DNA of 64,000 nucleotides from Stereum hirsutum FP-91666 SS1 (taxonomy: Eukaryota; Basidiomycota; Agaricomycetes; Russulales; Stereaceae): contig NW_006763132.1 in the NCBI RefSeq assembly GCF_000264905.1, forward strand, positions 3,140,550 through 3,204,549, in the 5' to 3' direction. The notes under the pieces were generated by a model. It saw only the letters and a list, made by a program, of their open reading frames with translations. It did no database searches and was not told the DNA's origin. Positions 34,315 to 45,566 of the stretch are shown here, piece after piece (position 1 is the first letter of the stretch; every line of letters begins with the position of its first letter). Made by a program: the position numbers and the translations under genes.

Positions 34315-36364
34315 ATGGACATCAACCAGCATTGCGATGGACCCGGCGACATACCTTTGACTCTCCCTAACGGTCTAGGAGCTCCCAAAAATACTGGCTT
34401 CTTGTTACCAGACACGGTACCTGCTTTTGATGCGCGGCGACAGGGATGGTATCATGATCAATACCATCCTGATGGTTTGGCTGCGATGGACAGTAACTTA
34501 CCCGGTGTCTTGACTCCTCCTGCTGCTCTTAATCCTCCGACTAATTTCCCTGTGCTTGCCCAACCTCTTCGCGCCCACCCTTATCTACCTCCCGTCGATT
34601 ATAATCCCGCCATCGCAGCACCCAATCAGTCCATCAAGCACCCTTTGCAGGGACAGACTACGTTCCAGAGGAGCATGGACTCTACTAGCGAGAATAATGT
34701 TCGTCAGTTCATCACTCGCCAAGGAACGTTGAAAGAACGCTGTCATGTACTTACAAACATGTGTCAGACTTCTCGCTCATTGCCCTACAGTGGACCGCAA
34801 CAGCAGTTTATCGTGAACCCTACCATGGCCCGTAACCCGACCGAAGCCCTTCGCCTTGAGGTTGTTGATCAGAGGACCGAGTTGTACCGCGTTAAGCACG
34901 ATAACGACAGTCTCATGAAGCGCGTGCAGGCCCTGGAGGTGGAGAATGCTCGTAAAGATCAGGTCCTGGAAATGATACAGCAGAGGATCAGCGAGTTGGA
35001 GTTGGGTGGTGGTGGTGGTAAAGGTGTGGTAATGGGAGCGGGAGACGTCGAGGAAGAGGACAAGAAACCGGATGTGACGGGAAAAGCGAAAAGTGAGAGC
35101 CAGCTATTAGCCTCAAACACAAAGATACTGGTGTGTTGTGGGATCAACTCACTGTTTTTACTCAATTTCGATGGCGCAGACTGACTTGACTCTATTATTG
35201 CGGAATGAATGCTGATCTTGGGTCTTGTACTTCATTGACAGAAACTTACCGCTGACACCTTTGCCCGCTTCCATGGTCGTACCGCTCTGACGGTTAAAGA
35301 AGACTTCCCGACTGATTGGGATACCTTTCATCCGAGTCAGGAGAAGCATGCCCTAGGAATTGCAGATCAACCTCAGATCCGTCTGAACTGGAACGAGCGC
35401 GCAACACATCAGTTCAACGTACCGAAGATTGAGGGGTTAGCGACGTGGGCAAAGAATCATGGAGGTGACGGCAGAGATGCAACCAAGGACCTACTGAAAG
35501 ACATCACCCTCGAAGATCTTATTCAGCGCTTCAAGATTAAATTTGACTCACTTCGTAAAGTGTGGCGAGGAACGGCGAGGAAAAAGGATGAGGATTCGAA
35601 ACGTGAGCGCGACTACAGGAATCGGGCAGAGGGAGTGAGTATCAGTTGTACTATCACTGCCTTTCTCAACTGACCTCGAGTCTTTTTTGCAGAAACTGAA
35701 GACACGTACGAGCAAGCGTGGTGCTCTGCCCGCTGACCATCCTCTCAAGCATCCGCGATATGACACCGCGATGACTTTGCAAGCAATGTCCGACGATGAA
35801 GACAAGGTCCAAAATGGAGAGCGCGTTCAGAACGTGTTCGTTTCACGTGCCCCGACCTACCGCAGTGCAGAGGTGAGTGCAGTCTTGAGAGAGGTGGCTT
35901 TGACTGGAACCGCACTCACCGATGACTATTAGCTCTCCACTTTTTTCGGAGGGCTTGATGCTTGTAGAGATCCGAACCCGAGTCAGCAATACTGGCAACG
36001 CGAGCGTGGTGAGCCTAAAGAGAAGAGTTTACCTGTTACCCGAGGATTGGACGGTCGTACCAGACGTTGGATGGTTGATCAGATTTGGCTGAACGCTCAC
36101 CGTGAGGAGGATATCGCATCGAAGTTGGCCGACAGTGGTATTGCTTGGGGCGATGCAGAGAACCCAGAGGATGTTGAGAGTCGGTTGGCGAGGAATGCGA
36201 GTGAGAAGAAGGAGGATGCGGTGAAGCGCAAGGCGGAGAAGCTGGAAGGAGGCGATGCGGCGAAGAGAGTGAAGACGGAGGATATAAAAGGGAAAGGCAA
36301 GGCGGTGGCAAAGGCGGAGGACGGCAACCGTGGAGTGGGCTCGAGCGAAGCCGAACAAGGTTGA
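34315..36364 (+). CDS. Transposon-linked accessory protein, unknown
   Basis: A four-exon gene of about 605 residues, starting MDINQHCDGPGDIPLTL. Introns follow NTKIL (donor near 35130), NRAEG (35635) and YRSAE (35873). Exon 1 is Pro/Asn-rich, then holds a coiled coil (LRLEVVDQRTELYRVKHDNDSLMKR ... shown here in part, about residues 180-225). The middle (FARFHGRTALTVKEDFPTDW, ITLEDLIQRFKIKFDSLRKVW) is globular. The C-terminus is Lys-rich with a nuclear-localisation-like AAKRVKTEDIKGKGK. No domain recognised. It is convergent with the Tnp2 transposase, stops 117 bp apart, and sits inside the same repeat-flanked block. I infer it is the second gene of that element, perhaps a DNA-binding partner. 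An independent host gene cannot be excluded. Confidence 0.7.
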
Positions 36365-36480
36365 AGTGGCGTGGGGATCATGTATCGTTCTCGTCGTCAT
36401 TGAACTCCTCTTCCGGTTCTTCGCCGCTCTATAGATCACATAATTAGTCTCTTGTGTTTAAGTCTATCTAACGTTCTTAT

Positions 36481-39400
36481 TCAAGTTGTGAAGATACATA
36501 CATGGTCAAATGAGACTGAGATCCATAGATCACCGTGACGGGGCGAGCGGGGGATGGGGATGTGTGCGAGTGGACAGTCAATATCTGACGCCGAGATCAC
36601 CTCGTAAGGGTGGAATGAATTTGCGTGAGAGACGTGAATGCCGAGAATAGAAGCACTATGCAAGGGAGTCAGAACCATTGTGTATCAGTGAGATTGATGA
36701 GAACGCACTACAAAAACCAAGGTACTTGGAATGGTAGCTGGACATCACATCGAAGCCTTCGAACAACGGCGCAAGCATGAGGAGGATGGACGCTGTTTGG
36801 GATCTTGAGAAGAAATAGATGCTCAATCTGAATGGGGACCCGAAGACCATCCCGCAGAATGAATGCATGCACGTCTGATTTCGTTCGAGTGTTCGCGGTA
36901 GACCCATATCGTAAGCCGTCCTTCCGAATGTAAGGTAAGCGAGAAGCGACTTCATCCTGCACGAATGGTCTTCCGTCCCCTTCGTTGAGTACGAACTGCC
37001 GTCTGAGTCTGAGATCTGGCCAAAGAGCACGAGCGTATTCGAGGAGAAGTGAGTAGAGATCTTGTCCATCGGAAGCAGCACCGGGAAGAATAATCCCTTG
37101 CAGTGCGACAGGTCTTGGCACACGCCGGGGAAGCGAAACTCTCTCCAGGGATGCTTCAGCCTGAGAGATCGCAATCTGAGTGACCATACCTCCTCGCTGA
37201 CCAGAGGCTTCAGAGCTTATAATGCGACCGAGCATCGCTCGCTCTTGGGGGGAAGCATTCTCTGGTAGCTCGAGGAGAAGCTCATATAGAAGGTGGGTCT
37301 GTACCCAGTAGCGAAGCATACTGAGCTCCATACGGCCACCGTCGTGACCGTTATGCTTTACCTTTTCAAGCATCCCGTTGAACCGCTCGAATGCGAAGAG
37401 CCACCAGCCATATACAGGTCCAAAGTCCTTGATCATCGAGGCGAAATGCATGGAAAGGTGATGGTTGATGGTGAGTGTAACACCGAGGAGAAGTAGTTGT
37501 TGACAGTAATGAGCGAGGAATGTTTGGCCTGCGTTTGCCTGGGCCATCGAGATCTTCTTCGTCGAGAGCATACGGACACCAACACAGAGAAGAAGAATGA
37601 CACTATAAAGAGCCTTGCGGTTTCGGGAGTGTGTGGTCGTTATCTTCTCGTTTGACGAAACGGGAGGCTCGGAGTCTGGGATGTCTCCGCTGTCGTCTTT
37701 CCAGGCAAACCAGAGGACGATGGGCGTGACTACGAGGAGCCGCCGCCACTCGTCGGCCTTCTTGAGTGACTGGTTCTCCCCAAGCTAGATAGCATTGGAC
37801 ATATTTTGATCACAACGTCGACGTTGATGATGGGAGAGAACGTACATTTTTCGGTAATCGAGTGATGTGTGTTGGCCATCGTATCGAGTTGATGATGTTC
37901 TCGAATCGCCTTTTCGGGGAGTCAGCGCCACCAGCTCCAGAAAACATGTGAGCCGCGAACAGAACACGGGTGAATAGGAATGCAACGACCCCTATACAAA
38001 TGAGCATGCACCGAGAACACAGCACGTGAGAAATACAGTGGATAAACCTTACCAAGTAGGACTGCATGCATGAAATCGAGTGCTGTCTGACGAGCGGGTC
38101 GCCACCCAGGCAGGTAGTCGGATGCCGCCCATCGGACACCGTGGCGAGTAACGATCTCGTCCTGACGGTTCTGCGGAGCACCTCGGGATCGATACTTGTA
38201 CTTCAGTAACTCATAATCATCTTTTGAGACGAATTCTAGTAAAACACTTGTCAGGAGACCGAGCAACTATCAAACAGAAAGAAGGGAATGGAATACCACT
38301 GATACAGTAGCCAGATGGTCTGTTTGCCTCGAGAAGAGTGCAATTGCACCATGGACAGGGACAATTGTCCGCTGAATGACCGGCGAGACCTGAAAGTTTG
38401 CGTGCAGCCGGTGTATCACAGTCGTTCATGATGATGTCGGCTGACACGGTCTCCTCGACGATGTGGGAGTCAGTTTCATCGTACATCTCCATTTTGATGC
38501 CTGGTGATCCAAGTATTAGGAGGGTTATACAAAAGATATGGAAACATAGATGTACCCTGCTTAAGTTCGGCAGCATCACAGATGGTGGGCTCCATACAAT
38601 TCACCATCTGCTCTCCCGTTGGTTCGACAGGACCGGGCGAAACGACCGGGATGTGTACATTTCGCTGAAGAAATCGATGATCGCGAGGTAGATCGTTGAT
38701 CGCGACATATACTGGACCCGTTGAATGAGGGCGGCTATCGAGGCTTCCAAACCTAGATGAAGGCTAGTTAAGTGTATAGCATACGACGGACACTGTCAAA
38801 CGCACCAATCGGTGTTAATGGTTAGATGGAGTCCGAATCGATGGTCCGTTAACCTTCGCTCGCTGCCTGTGCTGACTGGAACATCGCGCACGGTACCCAG
38901 ATTGCCCACTTCACGCTTGATCCCCGTCCACAGATCGTACCATAGGGGCGCATCGTGCATATCTTCCATCACAAAATTCGGATCTTCATTACGCTGGCCG
39001 TCGACACCGCGACTGTCACGAATAAGCTTACGAAAGCCTTTCCGACGAACCATACGGCGTAGGGATTGGATTAGGGATGTCTGTGGTATGATTAACTTGG
39101 CTGTACGCTTAGTTTTACCTTTCCCATCCGTGCCTTCTTCGTAGATTACGCCGTCGCACCCTGGTACGCTACAGGCTGCGGTGGCCAGCTCATCCATCTG
39201 TTTCAGCGTATGATGTTTCCAGCAGCGTGGACACGCGGCATACTCGATGATCCATATATCAGGATCAAGACCTAGTCGACGTTTGGCGCTGGCAAGGTGG
39301 CGAACAGGTTTGGGATGTGAGATGGGATGACCGCGTTCGGCTTCGATGGCGTCCAGGGTCATTTGCAGATTCTCAGAGACGTCGTCAACAGGTTGTTTCT

Positions 39401-39947
39401 TGACGATACTGTTGTAGACTGCCTGTAAGTATGCTACACGGACGGACGGACTTTCTCCGTTGGTATAGGCAGGGGCTACGATGGGTGGCGCTTCGGTTGG
39501 AAGATGTGGCGGCTGTTCCGGAAGCGACACAGCCGTCCATGTTGTATCGAGGGGAGTAGGTCGTGCTCGTTGTGAGGGAATTGGGGCAGGGGGGTTTTCG
39601 TGGAGAGGATGCTGGAGAGGTTGTGGCACTGGTGGGGGTAGAGGAGGGATGGAGCGGGCACGAGTATCACCAAGCATCTGCACATCACCTTCATCGCCAG
39701 GACCGCCATCATCCCACAAGGGCACTTCATTCTCAAGGGCCTCTCGCACAGCAGTCCGTGTTGTCTGAGGTTGCGTAGCTGTTGATAAAGATGCTGCAGT
39801 GTTCGTCGTGTGTGATGTAGTTTGTGTGGTGGTGGGTGGAAGACCATATTTCTTGAGATGCTTTTGAGCGAGATTCCGGCTAACCTGACGAAGCCTACTG
39901 GGAAGGTTGTGGCACTTTCGGCAGCGACAGTCAACCTCGTCGAGCAT
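36481..39947 (-). CDS. Tnp2-family (CACTA-like) transposase, apparently intact
   Basis: A roughly 1,050-residue transposase of the Tnp2 type found in basidiomycete genomes. Exon 1 starts MLDEVDCRCRKCHNLPSRLR, a Cys/His N-terminal module, then a Pro/Thr linker and a CPRCWKHH ... CSVPGCDG zinc-binding pair. Next come the DUF4218/Tnp2-type blocks: DWFGSLDSRPHSTGPVYVAI, NDLPRDHRFLQRNVHIPVV, GLAGHSADNCPCPWCNC, then RQDEIVTRHGVRWAASDYLPG, ALDFMHAVLLG, GWWLFAFERFNGMLEKVKH. The last exon (ASILGIHVSHANSFHPYEVI to DLWISVSFDHV) is the usual end. Seven exons join with canonical GT-AG borders and no stop or frameshift: introns near 38761-38813, 38498-38553, 38236-38298, 37987-38052, 37789-37846 and 36664-36719. 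Intactness suggests recent activity. Terminal inverted repeats were not found by eye. Confidence 0.88.
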
Positions 39948-40319
39948 AGTGTACTAAGAGAGGAGCGAGAGTAGGCCAGTACAGTGCGAGGCAGAGCTTA
40001 TAGCAAGAGACTCAGTGGTGTTCAAGTCGAACTCAGCGTACGCGTTGACTTGTTGATTTCTGGCACGTTACAGGTGACAAAGTACACGAAAAGATTATGG
40101 AATTGAAGTGAGAATGTGCCAAACGGCACCTCTTCGTCAAATTCTACGTGATGGTGGAAGTACAGAGAAGAGCACACAAAGAGACGAAGACGCGCCACGA
40201 AAAGGCGCGTCACATTTTCGGCACAGGTTCGGCCGGCAACTTCTCGTCGCACCCTCGTCCCCTCCCGCCATCCAACCGGAATGCGCACTCGTCACCTTCT
40301 CGAGCTTTACGCTGTGGTC

Positions 40320-40575
40320 TTGAGTACTGATACGGCACAAGGAGCCTAAAGTGGCACAAGGGGGAGAAGACGTGGCGTATGCGTCAAAGCAGACAATACA
40401 CAGCAGTACTATTACTGTAAGTATCTGATCGATCTGAATCATCCAGTGATCGGGTTTTGTTGTTGTTCCTTCTGTTACGAGTAGTGGTACGTCACAAGGA
40501 GCCTAAGGCGGAAAGAAAGAGCTCGGAATATTAGCACGCACCAAAGCAGAGAACAAAAGATACGCAGGCGTGGCA
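40320..40575. repeat. Tandem copies of the ~160-bp repeat, right block
   Basis: About 1.7 units with TACGGCACAAGGAGCCTAA, GAGAAGACGTGG, CGTCAAAGCAGA and CTGATCGATCTGAATCATCC, spaced about 158 bp. Same family and same orientation as 33325-33695. An additional small inverted repeat TACTGGA/TCCAGTA closes the block at about 40574-40596. Confidence 0.75.
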
Positions 40576-41264
40576 GTACTGGACAGTTGGGATCCAGTAC
40601 TCACCAGAAGGATTCTAGTCACAGCGTTCGGATGTTGCGAGCGAGTTTGAGGCTTTCAGAGGTGAGAGCAACGAGGTTTTGGGAGAGAGCCGCTGTGAAC
40701 CGCACCGGACTTTGCCGTTCGAATGAATAGGTCGATCAGATAACTTCACGCATCGTGTTGCCCATCTATGGCACACAGTCGCAATCCAGCTATCCGGGAG
40801 AATTTGGGGAGAATGGTCCAGGCAGAATAGGGCTTCCCTCTCGAACAAGTCATCCTCTACATATAACGCTATTGATTCTTCGCTTCTACCTGATCACATT
40901 TTACGCCTCCGTTTACAATCCATTGCACCTTGATTTTGTTTCGGTCATCCTTGTTTCGAACGTACTTACCGTACTTACGTGACTCGAAGTGGCTTTCTTG
41001 CGCTGTTCTTACTTTATCCGTTCGGCCCGGCGAGGTCCTGTACCTGAGCTATGTTTGTAGCGTAGTCGGCCTATCAAACTTGTTTCCTTGTTTCCCTACT
41101 GCCACGCTTATTGTCTTTTATTATCAGCTTAGGCGCGTCAGCCACACTCAGGATTTCTCCTTCTTTCCACCTTAGGCTCCATGTGACGTACTGGTCTGTC
41201 TTTTCGCTTTCTCGCTTGATCACTAACTTATAGCTGCCTCAAATCAATATCAACAGACACAAGA

Positions 41265-42179
41265 ATGCCTTCTGACGATTTAAACGACCTTGCGACCGTC
41301 AAGGCGTTGATCGAGAACGGTCTCCGTCTCACAGAATCTCCAGAACGAGGTTTCTCAACTCAAGTGGTGGAAGTTCGAGGCGGACTCGTCATCAAGTACG
41401 GACCTCTCGTCTGGAAGTCCGAGTTCCTCGCCATGGAGCTCGTGCAACGGCATACCAACATACCCGTACCAGAACCCTTGTCCTACCTGTCCGAAGAGAA
41501 TGGTAGTTCGCCAATTCGAATCCACACCGGCTACCTCGTCATGAAAAAAGTCCCAGGCGTTCCTTTGGTGGACGTTCTCGAGGGCTTCGGCGAAGAGGCA
41601 TGCGCTTCTATCTCGGCGCAACTCATGCAGTATCTACTTCAGCTGCGGACGCTCGACTCATATGGGCAGTGGGGCATGGTCGGGAAGAACAGCCGATTCC
41701 ATCAGGGCCACTTCAGCCTCGCGCCGTGGTCGCCTTCTGACTCAGACCGGGGATCGATAGCGAACTCGCCCAATCCGTGTGTCGCCACCTCCGCTCGCGA
41801 CATTTTCGATTACTTCACAGCAGCCAGCCCTCCAGTAGTCTCTGCAGAGGAAAGGCAAGCTGCTCTCGACAAGATCAACCTCGATCGACCCTCTCGATTC
41901 ACTCACGGAGACCTCCTTCCGGAGAACATCATGGTCGACATCTCTTCCGGACACGCCACAATCACGGGCATCATCGACTGGGAGCTTGCAGGATGGTACC
42001 CATACTTTTGGGACTATTGGGTCGCTGTTCAACGAAAGGGACATTACCGGCCGGTAACTTGGAAAAATTGGCAACGAATCTTCACTTCTGTTTTCGAGCT
42101 TTGTCCACAAGAAGCGTTAACGTTCTCAAAGTTTGTGTGGTGGACTTACGATGGGTATTCTGAAGGTCCAATTCAGTAA
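41265..42179 (+). CDS. Aminoglycoside-phosphotransferase-fold kinase-like protein
   Basis: A single-exon gene of 304 residues in the APH/choline-kinase superfamily, very common in fungi with mostly unknown small-molecule substrates. The N-lobe has GGLVIKYG (ATP-binding Lys) and KSEFLAMELVQRHTNIPVPEPL. The hinge region is GYLVMKKVPGVPL. The catalytic loop is FTHGDLLPENIMV (HGD-x4-N), and the metal-binding motif is IIDWELAGWYPYFWDYW. All key residues are in place, so it should be active. The start MPSDDLNDLATVKALI is 10 residues before a conserved helix and is preceded by a CAAG context. No membrane segment. It lies just outside the Tnp2 block. Confidence 0.87.
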   Translation: MPSDDLNDLATVKALIENGLRLTESPERGFSTQVVEVRGGLVIKYGPLVWKSEFLAMELVQRHTNIPVPEPLSYLSEENGSSPIRIHTGYLVMKKVPGVPLVDVLEGFGEEACASISAQLMQYLLQLRTLDSYGQWGMVGKNSRFHQGHFSLAPWSPSDSDRGSIANSPNPCVATSARDIFDYFTAASPPVVSAEERQAALDKINLDRPSRFTHGDLLPENIMVDISSGHATITGIIDWELAGWYPYFWDYWVAVQRKGHYRPVTWKNWQRIFTSVFELCPQEALTFSKFVWWTYDGYSEGPIQ

Positions 42180-42581
42180 GCATCGTTAATCCTCTGAATA
42201 CTCGGTCAATATAGCTCACTTTCTTCTCAGCTGCTTGTGTTGCGAATAACTAACCTCTGACTGTACTATTCACACGCGACAGCGATCATGGACGTGGAAG
42301 GTATTGAATAGCTTTTTTACTTGTATTTTCTCGCCGCTACCTTTGCAGTAAACGTTATACTCGCTCGATTTTACGTCTAGCCATATATGTCTCGGTCTTC
42401 TAGGGAATCATTTCGAACGACATGCAGAGCCGAAAGAGACCTTGGCTCTGGCGCTTCGGCCGCATCCGGGCTAGCAATGTGTGATACGCATTGAACAAAA
42501 ACCTTTTCTCTCTCCAAAGCTCTCTGCTCTTTGCAAAGGCCCTTTTCTTTGCAAATACTTTTGTTCCTTTCACAAAGGAGA

Positions 42582-42595
42582 CCAGTGGCCACTGG
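42582..42595. repeat. 14-bp perfect palindrome
   Basis: CCAGTGGCCACTGG reads the same on both strands. It lies in a non-coding gap between the kinase gene and the F-box relic. No function can be assigned. Confidence 0.6.
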
Positions 42596-42787
42596 CTGAA
42601 AAGTGAGCAGAAGCTCACTACAAGACACAATGCGACTCGCGCTCTTTTGTTTTCTCCTCCTTAAGCGAACTATCCTCAACCCGCGACTCAGCCTGGGCCG
42701 GCACTTCCTTCGAAGTACCCACCCGGTCGCTCTAGTTCAGTATTGCTCGAGGACAGAGTGATTCGTACATCTTAAGCCACTCATGCC

Positions 42788-44512
42788 ATGTCGACCTTGC
42801 TTCCTCTGAACGACTTGTGGAATATGATCTGCGAGTGGATACAGGTGCTGTTCTTACATAGTGGTGCGTCGTTCCCCTCACTCTCATGCCAAACCCTGGA
42901 TCTACGTGCATGTCTAAATTTGTCGCCTGATCCTGTACTTTCTAGTCGGGGATTTATCTGTAGAATATTTCGCCACGCTCTGGTATTGGATCAAAAGGAC
43001 AAGTAGGCCTTCACCAAGAGGTCGTCATGTGTTGTTTGGTCTCCTGAAGAGTCTTCTCTATAGATTTCGAAGCTTGCCACTCCGAATCGAGACACTGCTA
43101 TCCGAATCAAAGACGAAGACAATGGTCTCCCTTGGCCTCATTCTGTCCATGTCTGTCGCCTATGGCGCAGCCTTGCGCTTGACCACAAGCACTTTTGAGT
43201 CGACATCGATTGCTCACACCGGATCGAGTTGATGCAGTTCATCCTAGCGCGATTAAAGGACGGCCCCCTCTCTGTTATATATCGACTGACTTACAAGCAC
43301 AATCCAGCTTACAACCTCGTAGTCATCCAACAACTGCACCGAATCCGTAATGTCAAGCTGTATCTTGGTTTGGGAGACGTCGTACACGATTTCGCTGCTA
43401 TACTTCATGGCCCACAGCATCCTCTCGTCTTATCCAACATCAGTTTCCACGACGATTGGAGTGTACCGATAATGTCGAGGAGTGTGTTTGGAACAACTCT
43501 TGACGATTTCCTCTTCTCCGCACTCCCCATCTCTCTCACATCTCTCGAATACATCGTTCACCGTGAGACGCCAAGTTTGACGGACCTCAGACTGGAGCTG
43601 AGTAGTTCGTCGTCTAGAGACATTTTCACGATGTTGAGATGTTTCCCGCGATTGCGCACGCTTCGCCTTCGCTATTACCCTCGCAGCATCGCGATCCCTT
43701 GGCGTAGTCTTGAGCTGCCTCAATTAGAAGATTTTTCATACACGGGCTCCGTAGAAATGTGGAGAGCTCTGCAACCATCCATCGTCTTCCCTTCGTCGAC
43801 CCGTCGAACAATCGTTCTCAACTACGACTCTTCCTCTCAGCCTTCGATTGTACGGTCCTACACCGAAGACAAGTGCGCTCAGGCCAAGATGCTCGGTCTG
43901 AACATGTCGCTTAGTCCCCATGTATTCATCAGAAATACTGAGCGTCGACCCGACTACGTGGGTTGGATGGGCGATTTCTCTTTGTACATCAACCCACGAG
44001 TTCGCGATCGTCCGTACCTCGACCAGGTTGCCTTTCACGCAAAGTACACCTTCCAGCATCAAAATCTCTCAACCGCTACCTCGATTGTTGACCGGTCGTG
44101 CGCAGAGTTGGAGGGTGAAGAAGTGGTACAATTCGTTTTATCCTTGGAGAATGCGTCTCTCACGCTGCACGTCGTGGTTTACCGCTCTCCGCAACCTTCC
44201 CAACCTTCAGACTCTTCACATAGATGGTAAGAATGCCTTGCGCTCCGTCATCAACTATATGAACGCATACTCCAACGGCGAAGAACCGTACGAAACTGCC
44301 TTTCCCTCTATCCTCACAATCACGATCGAGCATGTAGATGATTCTTCTGCGTTGCTTCTGCGTCATTGAGGGTGATGACTTACACACTCGAGAAACGCGC
44401 CAACGCGAGAACCATTCCTACACAACGTCACATTTCTATCCTTCTGATACTCCAGGAGAAGCTCGTCAAGGCGCATACTTGGAGTGAAGCGGAAGGTCTG
44501 ATGGAGAAATGA
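42788..44512 (+). pseudogene. Broken F-box protein gene
   Basis: Pieces of a basidiomycete F-box/LRR-like protein lie in order but in different frames. Exon 1 (MSTLLPLNDLWNMICEWIQ) has the F-box start. After an acceptor CTCTATAG at 43063 comes ISKLATPNRDTAIRIKDED and HVCRLWRSLALDHKHF. A TGA at 43196-43198 interrupts where the family usually has Trp (LW/FW before a V/I-D-I). The same frame continues VDIDCSHRIELMQFILARLK and FTMLRCFPRLRTLRLRYYP. Near 44170 the frame shifts so that WFTALRNLPNLQTLHIDG becomes readable. A third shift near 44355 leads to ASLRVMTYTLEKRANA and the end at 44512. Three independent breaks argue against missed introns. F-box proteins recruit substrates to SCF ubiquitin ligases. 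Confidence 0.65.
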
Positions 44513-45566
44513 GGCGAGTCTGGCAGAGTGCGTAGGCCCTGCAATATATCTACTGGAAACGGGTTTTGGTTGTGAGTCCTCGAGACCGTTTTCTCTGAGA
44601 GAATATACTGATCTTCCAACCTTTCGGCGCAGGAAGTAGACCCGTGCAGGATGGGGACGGTGTTCTCGTGGACATACTTATCTATGCATTTCTAGTCGCT
44701 TTGTATCGCCCTAGAGTCATTTTTGCGGCATCCTGTAACACGGAAACTTCAGCGAGGAGCTTGTTATTTAGTATAACACATCAAACCAAATTTTTCTTGT
44801 ACTGTACGAACTAGTCAGGGGGGTCTTGGCGGCGAACGGTGCCACATCTGGCCCGATGTGGCTGAGGCCCCACGCGTGTCGATGGGTCGCCAGCTCAACT
44901 TGCGTGCGGAGTTTGCCCACGACTCTGCTTGCAACCACCATCTGCCTTTGCTAGCTTTATCGTCAAGAGTCTCTGCGATTATAAAACTGCTTTGTTCCTG
45001 TCTTTTCTCACCGTGTCGAAAGTCGAACCTATAACGTGCAAATTGCAATACCACGAAGTGATACAGTTCTTCGCTGTCTGCATATCGTCGACGGATCTCT
45101 CTTCCCCATAATTTCCTTCGGCAAGCCCTTGCATACAAAACAACCTACAAAACACCCCCACCCTGCGATTTTGGTGCTATCAAGAACTGTCGCTCAGAGC
45201 TCGCTCACCCTGCTATTCTCGAAATCCTACGAATCAACCCTTGGCCCATTTGTCGCGACCGGATTCAGCCCTCTTTTGGAACGATCCGCATACGTAGAGG
45301 GCTATTGAAGAGTCTTCCGATTCATTGGCGTGTTATTGAGGAATTGAATGCACGGTGCTGGGGGTACGGTTGGCGATTCTAGGGGGCACCTCGATGCGCG
45401 AACCGCCAACGGGGTAAAGGGGGTCGTGAGCTCGGTGCGTACATACCCACAAACCATATATCATAGGTTTCACTGCGCTACAGTGTCTAAATGATCATTT
45501 TCTCTCTCTCTTCTTTCATTTTTTCAGCACGAGGTCACATCCCCTCATTCGAGTATAAACTCCGAG
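44513..45566. other. Intergenic interval
   Basis: No supported gene. The right end is the promoter of the following large gene, with a T/C-rich tract (TCTCTCTCTTCTTTC near 45500) about 40 bp before the start codon. Confidence 0.45.

Noticed and set aside
44815..45138. Minus-strand frame of 107 codons
   Set aside because: Overlaps equally long frames on the other strand; no domain or splice signals.
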